A stretch of 64,000 bases of DNA, taken from assembly GCA_036971475.1 (NCBI GenBank), contig JBAIZL010000376.1, positions 5,052,001 to 5,116,000 on the forward strand. Direction: 5' to 3'. A program made the position numbers and the translations under genes. Shown here piece after piece: positions 32,601 to 39,672 of this stretch. The stretch comes from Prosapia bicincta. Lineage: Eukaryota > Arthropoda > Insecta > Hemiptera > Cercopidae. Every line of letters begins with the position of its first letter. Positions within the stretch are counted from its first letter, which is position 1. Below the pieces are notes generated by a model. That model did not search any database and was not told where the DNA came from. It worked only from the letters and a program-made list of their open reading frames with translations.

Positions 32601-33308
32601 TTTTCGCAAAATCCAACTAGGATTTCGGGTATAACAGGGTTGGGAGTCACATAAACTGATCTTAATAGGCACATGGTCGCTTCCATACAAATCGTTGAGT
32701 ACCGACCATGTGCATCTAGTAGCTAATTGAGGGCTGCAAAGCGATAGGTCAACAGCTGTCCATCCACCAGTAGATGCTGCTAAATGGGTAGGCGAACCGT
32801 CATTTAGCAGACATAAGTCCAGTTCCGTTCTTACACTCTCAACAAGGTCACCTCGAGAGTTCCTAGTCGGAGATCCCCAAGACGAATGGTGGGCATTAAA
32901 ATCCCCTACCAATAAGAACGGAGTTGGTAACTGGCTTATTAAATTCACTAAATCACTGTGATGCAGGTTTTCTTGTGGTGGCAAGTAGACACAACACACA
33001 GTGATTTTATACGGGACAGCTGTTTGAACGGCTACTGCTTGTAAAGGAGTTATTAAGTTTAGAGAAACAGCATCGATACAGTCACGGGCTAGGATGGCTA
33101 CGCCACCTCTAGCTCGATCTTCTGTAACGAAGTCCGATCTAAAAACTGAATACTCCCTTAAATGGAAATTATGCGATGCGTGGAGATGTGTCTCCTGTAG
33201 ACATACAAACATTGGGTACACATCTCGCACGAGTACTTTAAGTTCTTCTATGTGACTCCTAACACCGTTGACGTTCCATTGTATCACTGACTTCCTAAGC
33301 AAAGACAT
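29613..33308 (-). CDS. A4 ORF2: endonuclease / reverse transcriptase / RNase H polyprotein, 1231 aa
   Basis: Same length and domain order as A2 ORF2. Endonuclease: WNVNG, QETHL, GDFNAHHSSWGS, GSDHVPI. RT: YRPISLTSV, FFDLEKAYD, NGVPQGSVLS, FVDDFCIY. RNase H: TDGSKLDNG, AELFAI, CSDSKSAL, KADEAAK. The terminal CQYCGD...HILVDC motif is present. The start (MSLLRKSVIQWN) follows ORF1 by TAA TAA ATG. A short block near residues 365-395 (GTFSPLPA, GRIISNRDD) differs from all other copies, which may reflect exchange with another subfamily member. Confidence 0.95.
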   Translation of the reverse strand: MSLLRKSVIQWNVNGVRSHIEELKVLVRDVYPMFVCLQETHLHASHNFHLREYSVFRSDFVTEDRARGGVAILARDCIDAVSLNLITPLQAVAVQTAVPYKITVCCVYLPPQENLHHSDLVNLISQLPTPFLLVGDFNAHHSSWGSPTRNSRGDLVESVRTELDLCLLNDGSPTHLAASTGGWTAVDLSLCSPQLATRCTWSVLNDLYGSDHVPIKISLCDSQPCYTRNPSWILRKANWDSYSNYLVSLDMDYLTPIDENIKNFTKAILNAAEKTIPKTSTYPRRPPVPWWNDECTEILRLRRRALRKFKRHPTNGNLQEYKILRAKARRIFRLSRKNSWEQYISTIRRTTPSSTVWRKLRSVCGTFSPLPAIALKQPDGRIISNRDDIANVLGKSFSNFSATTAYNRLFQIYKLKEEAIPFTVGSSGDSPLNTPFSIGELESALASTKDSAPGPDSIVYSMLKHLPSSAKLVLLRVYNRLFEERSFPDAWLESTVIPLLKPGKDKTNPSSYRPISLTSVLCKLLEKMVNRRLVWYLETNDLICNEQCGFRQGRSSVDQLVLLESAIQDAFLLRQTLVAVFFDLEKAYDMAWKRGILNTLKSWGIQGNILAFIANFLSNRSFRVRLGGTYSNSYTQENGVPQGSVLSVTLFAVAINSIISNIRSPVHCSLFVDDFCIYVPARSMATAERSLQLAISRLEEWSRTTGFKFSASKTQCVAFSRRRQHQEPILYLDGVQLQTTDSVRFLGLLFDKRLSWSPHVRDLKVRCSKKLDMLRVLSGTNWGADRTSMLRFYRAVVRSRIDYGCQVYSSARPTVLKTLDTIHHSGLRLATGAFRTSPIPSLLVEAGEPALSRRRQMLQISYLSVLRSKPNHPAFEIVFHNTLNEVYNTRQRSTHPFGIRTLRILDDLELQLPTMFERQMCYLPPWIIKTPHFDFSLSSYIKHDTPVVVYHQEFLSTYKSHQHSEIIFTDGSKLDNGVGCAFYASGYTYTYGLPSACSVFTAELFAIFKALTVIQSQSSHYLLCSDSKSALQALQDVFSSNPLVGDILCAVHRLQLRGVGVTFCWVPGHCGILGNTKADEAAKKATSLVPLTQLVMASDYVCFAKQLLLAAWNDEWHTVIHNKLREIKDTVRPWRSSIRSKRREEVVVTRLRVGHSFATHGYLMSREDPPICQYCGDIFTIKHILVDCVSVVNVRALFNLKGSLKVVLRDDASAIDRVIAFLHHLKIFFKI

Positions 33309-33311
33309 TTA

Positions 33312-34727
33312 TTAGCTTAGCAAAGGGTTTATTTGACATCCATTGGTGCTCTCTCCTTTCTTGCCTGGGACGTTTTTAGACGTCTCGGGCTTACATGTCT
33401 CAGATTCCATATCCACCCGTTCAGGGATGGAATCTGAGGAAGTTTTGGGTTTAGGAGGGGTAGTTTTAACATTCCCTCCTTTGTTAGCATTTTTCTTAAT
33501 ACCCGGTAACGAAGGAGGCGATGTGGTCTGACGTAACACTGGTTTACGTGGTTTGGATTTTTCCAACGTCTTCTGCACAGAAGGTTTATTACCCGTTGAT
33601 AATATCTTCTGCACAGAAACACAAGGCTCACTTAATGACTTGTTTCGTGCTCCAATCCCCCCAGTGGAAGGGATTGGTACAAGAGGTAAATCATTATCCG
33701 TCGCTGCAGGTTGTACTAAATTCAAAGTAGGAGGACCATTCATGACTATGGACAAAAGGCGAGAAACTTGTTCAGTTAGAACTTCAATTTTTTTCGACAG
33801 CTCGGCACAGTTGTTACAGGACGATTTGGAAGCGGTCAGAGTAGCGGCATAGGTCTTATTGTCTGTCTTTGGCTGAGTTGATCGATAGAGTTTTTTGGCC
33901 TCTGGAAACGACAGCTTGTCTTTCGCCATGATGCCTAGGATAGCTTTCTCTTCCTTGAACGTGGGACAGTTGTAGGATCGCGCTGGGTGGTCACCACCAC
34001 AGTTGGCGCATTTCGGAGAATTGACACATTCCTTATCATCATGGCCTTCAACGCTACATATACCGCATACGTTCTGCTTCGAACAGGTAGAGCTGATATG
34101 CCCAAATCGCTGGCACTTGAAGCAGCGCCTAGGGTTAGCCACGTATGGTCTCACTGAGAGCCTTTGGTAACCTGCATGTAAGTATTCGGGTATTTCCGGC
34201 TTTCCAAAAGTGACGATAAAAGAAGCTGTTGCTGCTTTTTCTCCTTTGTCCATTTTTGTTATAGGGATAACGTCCGTAACTAACTGAGAAGACAGTTCGG
34301 ACTTTATTTCATCGATTGGAAGGTGCATTAAATCCCTACATGTGATGACCCCCTTTGAGTAATTCAAGGTTCTGTGGGGAGCCACAGATACCATGACCTG
34401 GTCAAAGAAGGAGGTCATTTTTGATAGAGAACGAGTTTGTCTGTCGGTGGAAGTCGCAACTAACAGTGTTCCGTTTCTTAGTTTCTTAATAGAGGCTACT
34501 GGGCCTCCAGCACAAGCAGTAATAGCCTTGTTAATAAGGAAGGGAGAAACTTTGGAAAGATCTTTCCCTTCTTCGGCACTAGAAACAACTAAATACTTTG
34601 CTGATGGCAATGTCTGCGACGTTGCCACCATCAACTTTTTACTCAAATCCTTTTGTATATGATCGTCAGGAGAATCCTGGCGTGTCCTCTTCAGACTAGT
34701 CATATTTGACGTGGTTTTGGAATCCAT
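33312..34727 (-). CDS. A4 ORF1: gag-like protein, 471 aa
   Basis: Intact gag with the three CCHC-type knuckles (CFKCQRFGHISSTC, CGICSVEGHDDKEC, CANCGGDHPARSYNC) and a basic, Pro/Ser-rich tail. Slightly longer than A2 ORF1 through small in-frame differences in the N-terminal part (DDHIQKDL) and the linker (MNGPPTLNL). Confidence 0.93.
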   Translation of the reverse strand: MDSKTTSNMTSLKRTRQDSPDDHIQKDLSKKLMVATSQTLPSAKYLVVSSAEEGKDLSKVSPFLINKAITACAGGPVASIKKLRNGTLLVATSTDRQTRSLSKMTSFFDQVMVSVAPHRTLNYSKGVITCRDLMHLPIDEIKSELSSQLVTDVIPITKMDKGEKAATASFIVTFGKPEIPEYLHAGYQRLSVRPYVANPRRCFKCQRFGHISSTCSKQNVCGICSVEGHDDKECVNSPKCANCGGDHPARSYNCPTFKEEKAILGIMAKDKLSFPEAKKLYRSTQPKTDNKTYAATLTASKSSCNNCAELSKKIEVLTEQVSRLLSIVMNGPPTLNLVQPAATDNDLPLVPIPSTGGIGARNKSLSEPCVSVQKILSTGNKPSVQKTLEKSKPRKPVLRQTTSPPSLPGIKKNANKGGNVKTTPPKPKTSSDSIPERVDMESETCKPETSKNVPGKKGESTNGCQINPLLS

Positions 34728-35234
34728 AAATATTTTTTGCCAGCCATCGTGTCAAGCGTTACGGGCGAGACTATAGGAACGGGTACACCCTTGGATCACA
34801 TTAAGATCATTTCCAATCCTCAGAACTCTGAGGCCTATAGCTTTTCTCCTTAGCTCGACTGGATGGGCATCAGTCGAGGACTCGTAATACTGTGCACAGG
34901 CTCCGACACCCATGCACCGCGGACACTCCCTGACCAAGGACCGAAGCGGCTGGTAGACCAGAAACCGCGCTTACGTCTTCGGCAGAGCAAGCTCACATCA
35001 GCGTCCCAGACCAGAGTTTGTCACGCTCTGGACTTTTCAGCACTCCCAACGCGCAACGGTTCTGACCAGTCAAAATTCCCTAAGCGAAGATGTAAGTGTT
35101 GAAATGTGTATAGATTGTGTTGGTGTGTGTATGTGTGTGTGTATGTTTTTGTGAGTGGTGTAGTGTTAGGCTAGGGTACCGCGAGGGACGCCAAATCCCT
35201 CGTAGGTGCGGCTAGTCCGCACCCCCCTGCGGGG
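34728..35234 (-). promoter_or_regulatory. A4 5' UTR with three terminal hairpins
   Basis: The 5' end of the transcript can fold three adjacent short hairpins: 35224-35234 (CCCC-TGC-GGGG), 35206-35222 (GTGCGG with CCGCAC) and 35182-35202 (CGAGGGA with TCCCTCG). A GT-rich tract lies near 35118-35145. Promoter function and any ribozyme role are inferred. Confidence 0.6.
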
Positions 35235-35247
35235 TCTATGTGACTCC
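35235..35247. repeat. Target-site duplication, right copy (13 bp) of A4
   Basis: TCTATGTGACTCC; A3 ORF2 resumes after it. Confidence 0.93.
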
Positions 35248-35296
35248 TAACACCGTTGACGTTCCATTGTATCACTGACTTCCTAAGCAAAGACAT
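35248..35296 (-). pseudogene. A3 ORF2, N-terminal codons
   Basis: Start codon at 35296 and the first residues of the endonuclease, including the WNVNG signature. Continuous with 29184 once A4 and one duplication copy are removed. Confidence 0.88.
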
Positions 35297-35299
35297 TTA

Positions 35300-36703
35300 T
35301 TAGCTTAGCAAAGGGTTTATTTGACACCCATTGGTGCTCTCTCCTTTCTTGCCTGGGACGTTTTGGGACGTCTCAGGCTTACATTTCTCAGATTCCATAT
35401 CCACCCGTTCAGGGATGGAATCCGAGGAAGTTTTGGGTTTAGGAGGGGTAGTTTTCACATTCCCTCCTTTGTTTGCATTTTTCTTAATCTGTAACGACTG
35501 TGACGATGTGGTCTGTCGTAACTCCGGTCTACGTGGTTTGGATTTTTCCAACGTCTTCTGCACAGATGGTTTACTACCCGTTGATAATTTCTTCTGCACC
35601 GAAACACAAGGCTCACTTAGTGATTTATTTCGTGCCCCAATCCCCCCAGTGGAAGGGATAGGTACACGAGGTAAAACACTATCAGTTGCTGCAGGTTGTA
35701 CCAAATTTAGAGACGATCCATTTGTGACTAAGCACAAAAGGCGAGACACTTGTTCAGTTAGAGCTTCAATCTTCTTGGACAGCTCAGCACAGTTGGTACA
35801 AGACGATTTCGAAGCGGTCAGGGTAGCGGCATAAGTCTTACTGTCTGCCTTTGGCTGAGTGGATCTATAGAGTTTTTTGGCCTCTGGAAACGACAGCTTG
35901 TCTTTCGCCATGATGCCTAGGATAGCTTTCTCTTCCTTAAATGTAGGGCAGTTGTAGGATCGCGCTGGGTGGTCACCACCACAGTTGGCGCATTTCGGAG
36001 AATTAATACATTCCTTGTCATCATGGCCTTCAGCGCTACATATACCGCATACGTTCTGCTTCGAACACGTAGAGCTGATATGCCCAAATCGCTGGCACTT
36101 GAAGCAGCGCCTAGGGTTAGCCACGTATGGTCTCACTGAGATCCTTTGATAACCTGCATGCAAGTATTCGGGTATTTCCGGCTTTCCAAAGGTTACAATA
36201 AAAGACGCTGTTGCTACTTTTTCTCCTTTGTCCATTTTCATTATGGGGATAACCTCCGTAACTAACTGAGACGACAGTTCGGATTTAATTTCATCAACTG
36301 AAATGTACATTAAGTCCCTACATGTGATGACCCCCCTTGAGTAATTCAAGGATCTGTGGGGAGCCACAGATACCTTGACCTGGTCAAAGAAAGAGGTCAT
36401 TTTAGATAGAGCACGGGTTTGTCTCTCGGTGGAAGTCGCAACTAACAGTGTTCCGTTTCTGAGTTTCTTAATAGAGGCTACTGGGCCTCCAGCACAAGCA
36501 GTAATAGCCTTGTTAATAAGGAAGGGAGAAACTTTGGAAAGATCTTTCCCTTCTTCGGCACTAGAAACAACTAAATACTTTGCTGATGGCAATGTCTGCG
36601 ACGTTGCCACCATCAACTTTTTACTCAGATCTTGACTATCGTCAGGAGAATCCTGGCGTGTCCTCTTCAGACTAGTCATATTTGACGTGGTTTTGGAATC
36701 CAT
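35300..36703 (-). CDS. A3 ORF1: gag-like protein, 467 aa
   Basis: Open gag ORF with all three knuckles. It differs from A2/A4 mainly in the linker after the knuckles (for example KKLSTGSKPS, SSQSLQIKKN). It is unaffected by A4, which lies downstream in the transcript, so it could still be translated if A3 is transcribed. Confidence 0.92.
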   Translation of the reverse strand: MDSKTTSNMTSLKRTRQDSPDDSQDLSKKLMVATSQTLPSAKYLVVSSAEEGKDLSKVSPFLINKAITACAGGPVASIKKLRNGTLLVATSTERQTRALSKMTSFFDQVKVSVAPHRSLNYSRGVITCRDLMYISVDEIKSELSSQLVTEVIPIMKMDKGEKVATASFIVTFGKPEIPEYLHAGYQRISVRPYVANPRRCFKCQRFGHISSTCSKQNVCGICSAEGHDDKECINSPKCANCGGDHPARSYNCPTFKEEKAILGIMAKDKLSFPEAKKLYRSTQPKADSKTYAATLTASKSSCTNCAELSKKIEALTEQVSRLLCLVTNGSSLNLVQPAATDSVLPRVPIPSTGGIGARNKSLSEPCVSVQKKLSTGSKPSVQKTLEKSKPRRPELRQTTSSQSLQIKKNANKGGNVKTTPPKPKTSSDSIPERVDMESEKCKPETSQNVPGKKGESTNGCQINPLLS

Positions 36704-37211
36704 AAATATTTTTTGCCAGCCATCGTGTCAAGCGTTACGGGCGAGACTATAGGAACGGGTACACCCTTGGATCACATTAAGATCATTTCCAACCCTCAGA
36801 ACTCTGAGGCCTATAGCTTTTCTCCTTAGCTCGACTGGATGGGCATCAGTCGAGGACTCGTAATACTGTGCACAGGCTCCGACACCCATGCACCGCGGAC
36901 ACTCCCTGACCAAGGACCGAAGCGGCTGGTAGACCAGAAACCGCGCTTACGTCTTCGGCAGAGCAAGCTCACATCAGCGTCCCAGACCAGAGTTTGTCAC
37001 GCTCTGGACTTTTCAGCACTCCCAACGCGCAACGGTTCTGACCAGTCAAAATTCCCTATGTGAAGTTGTAAGTGTTGAAATGTGTATGGATTGTGTTGGT
37101 GTGTGTATGGGTGTATGTGTATGCTTTGTGAGTGGTGTTGTGTTAGGCTAGGGTACCGCGAGGGACGCCAAATCCCTCGTAGGTGCGGCTAGTCCGCACC
37201 CCCCTGCGGGG
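36704..37211 (-). promoter_or_regulatory. A3 5' UTR
   Basis: Leader collinear with A2 and A4, ending in the same CCCCGCAGGGG start. The GT tract is slightly different and shorter. Confidence 0.6.
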
Positions 37212-37225
37212 TCAACACCTCGTAA
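37212..37225. repeat. Target-site duplication, right copy (14 bp) of A3
   Basis: TCAACACCTCGTAA; B4 resumes after it. Confidence 0.93.
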
Positions 37226-38203
37226 TTGGAGCCTGTGTATAGAGCACAAGATGTCTCCAACTAAAGGGTTCTTAGTGTACATTTCCTGAATAGCCTGGAG
37301 AGCACTTTTGGAATCACAACACACAAGATATTTAGATTTTGCAGACGGAATTGATCTTAAAGCTTGGAAAATTGCATAAAGTTCTGCAGTAAAAACGCTA
37401 CAGGCTGAGGGCAATCCATAAGTGAAAGTTTGTCCTTCCATATAAAATGCACAACCTATCCCATTATCCAGTTTTGAACCGTCTGTGAATATAGTCACAG
37501 TATGATGGTGAGTTTGTTGAATCTGCAAAAACTCCTGACGATAAATAACGTCAGGAGTATTGTGTTTTAGGTACATGGACAATGAGAAGTCACATTTTGG
37601 CTTTTGTATTGTCCATGGAGGGATGTAGCATGATGTTCGTTCGAATATAGGTGGATGTTCTAAATTTAGATTATTAAAAATGCGCAACGTTCTTATTCCG
37701 AAGGGAGCAGTTGAACGTTGACACACATTGTAACGATCTTCGAGGTGGTTATCAAAAACTGCTTTGAATGCCGGATGTTTAGGTTTACTTCGAAGACCAG
37801 TGTAATAAGAAATTTGTAGCATTTGACGTCGCATAGAGAGAGATGGTTCTCCAGCTTCAACTAGAAGGCTGGAGATTGGGCTTGATCTAAAAGCACCAGT
37901 AGAAAGTCTAAGACCAGCGTGATGTATTGAATCCAGGAGTTTCAGAACCGTAGGTCGAGCAGATGAATAGGCTATACAGCCGTAATCTATGCGCGATCTT
38001 ACAACGGCGCGATAGAAACGGAGCATACAGGTTCTGTCTGCTCCCCAATTTGTACCACTTAGAACTCTCAACATATCCAATATCTTGCTGCACCGGGTCC
38101 TCAAATCACGCACATGCGGATTCCACGAAAGTCTTTTATCCAATAAAAGACCCAAAAATCTCACATTATCCGCGGTTTGAAGCCGCGTACCATCAAGATA
38201 AAG
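37226..38203 (-). pseudogene. B4 ORF2, upstream part: RT thumb/connection and RNase H start
   Basis: The longest B coding piece. It begins at the 5' truncation (YLDGTRLQTADNVRFLGLL), runs through the region after the RT palm (RAVVRSRIDYGC, STAPFGIRTLRI) and into RNase H (TDGSKLDNG, AELYAI, CCDSKSAL). The frame is open. It shows that B is a relative of A over the same domain order, with clearly different sequence. No RT catalytic box or endonuclease is present because of 5' truncation. Confidence 0.87.
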
Positions 38204-38528
38204 GTAGAACCGCAACATGTGTTTAGTGATATAATTATTATAACTTGTAATTTAACGAACAGTTATGTGTTGCAGAAAAATGTAACTTTTACAATAGTTG
38301 TGAGCGGTACTGTAAAAACGCATTTATTTTTTAAAACGTCATTTGTTTGACCTTGAAAAAATGTAAATGGTCTTTTCATAATAATAAATATATGTGTTAC
38401 GAGTCCTTAGTTGATAAATAACGAAAAAATTGATTCATGCACATTTTGAAGATATGAATTTAAAAAGACAATCTTTATAAAGAACGTTTACTTCCAGACA
38501 CTCTTCTAAGCTAACATTAGTATAGGAA

Positions 38529-39592
38529 AGGTAACCCCCCCACCACTAAAGTATTTATTATTATACCTCCCACCAAATATTAATTTATAAATATGAGTAC
38601 TTGAAGCTAAGTAGTCATTTGTTAACAGTCAGCTGAGAAGGTAACATATGCGTTGATGAACGCTCGTCAATAATGGAAACAATGAACAGTATTAATAAAG
38701 ATTAACGTATCACCGAAAAGTGACTTTTTCATAAGTGCATTTTATAGTTCCAAAACAATCATATCCTGAATATCAGATTAACTCCAATACCTATAAATAC
38801 ACTTTTCTTAAAGTGCATTTAATAATAAATACACTTTTCAATAAAGTGCTTTTACTACAAAGAATCGCATACTATCACCCAAATATAAAATGCATTTTCT
38901 CCCTAATTCCCCAGTATTAATTGGGGCCGCTAAATTCGTATTCCATTAAACATCCTTCATTAAATACACTCAGATCCAAATACTACTTTTACTATAAAAA
39001 CTTAAACGCACTTTTAACTCGCATTTAATAATAATAAATACACTTTTCAATAAAGTGCTTTTACTACAAAGAATCGCATACTATCACCCAAATATAAAAT
39101 GCATTTTCTCCCTAATTCCCCAATATTAATTGGGGCCGCTAAATTCGTATTCCATTAAACATCCTTCATTAAATACACTCAGATCCAAATACTACTTTTA
39201 CTATAAAAACTTAAACGCACTTTTAACTCGCATTTAATAATAATAAATACACTTTTCAATAAAGTGCTTTTACTACAAAGAATCGCATACTATCACCCAA
39301 ATATAAAATGCATTTTCTCCCTAATTCCCAAGTATTAATTGGGGCCGCTAAATTCCTATTCCATTAAACATCCTTCTTTAAATACACTCAGATCCAAATA
39401 CTACTTTTACTATAAAAACTTAAACGCACTTTTAACTCAACTACCTCCCCTCACCCCCCTCATGACGTCACACACTCACACTACTACCACCCTTTCACGT
39501 CACCACACTTACGCACCCGCAATCACACACAATTTTAAATTATTAAATTTTAGCGGCCCCAATTTAATACTACTGGGGTGGTTACCAAATAA
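38529..39592. mobile_element. Possible non-autonomous element enclosing the 209-bp repeats
   Basis: GGTAACC...CCCCA-like sequence at the left (38529) is mirrored by TGGGGTGGTTACC at the right (ends about 39592). The right end also carries GCGGCCCCAATTTAATACT, the reverse complement of a motif inside each 209-bp repeat. The ends match only partly and no target duplication was found. Confidence 0.3.
38815..39438. repeat. Tandem repeat, three copies of 206-209 bp
   Basis: Copies at 38815-39020, 39021-39229 and 39230-39438, nearly identical. Each contains a palindrome CCCCARTATTAATTGGGG (first at 38909-38926) followed by GGCCGCTAAATTC. The first copy is 3 bp shorter in the AATAAT run. Confidence 0.9.
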
Positions 39593-39672
39593 TATATGAA
39601 ATTATCAAAAACTGATCGGTTAGATCGTCTGTAAGACGTGAAGGCTTATATACCATGTTAAGCCAATATATA

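Larger units (their letters stand above)
29185..35234 (-). mobile_element. A4: full-length, intact family A retrotransposon nested in A3
   Basis: Poly(T) 29185-29216 (one C at 29212) and a 6018-bp body (29217-35234), inserted near the start of A3 ORF2 with a perfect 13-bp duplication. Both ORFs are open over full length. It is the innermost and so the youngest of this nest (B4, then A3, then A4). With A2 it is the best candidate for a mobile copy. Confidence 0.94.
25112..37211 (-). mobile_element. A3: full-length family A retrotransposon, interrupted only by A4
   Basis: Poly(T) 25112-25143 (one C inside at 25134), 3' UTR from 25144, ORF2 to 29184, then the A4 insertion, then the first codons of ORF2 at 35248-35296, ORF1 35300-36703 and 5' UTR to 37211. 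Without A4 it is about 6.0 kb. It sits in B4 with a perfect 14-bp duplication. Apart from A4 both ORFs are open. Confidence 0.93.
38204..39672. other. Non-coding DNA with 209-bp tandem repeats
   Basis: No credible gene. It contains the tandem repeats at 38815-39438 and weak inverted ends at 38529 and 39590. It ends at the TA target of the Tigger element. Confidence 0.65.

Noticed and set aside
24380..38208. GTAGA as the target duplication of B4
   Set aside because: Five bases are too few to be sure when other insertions here duplicate 10-14 bp. Kept only as a possibility.
39339..39599. 86-aa plus-strand ORF
   Set aside because: Mostly low-complexity Thr/His/Leu sequence at the edge of the 209-bp repeats, with no family resemblance.
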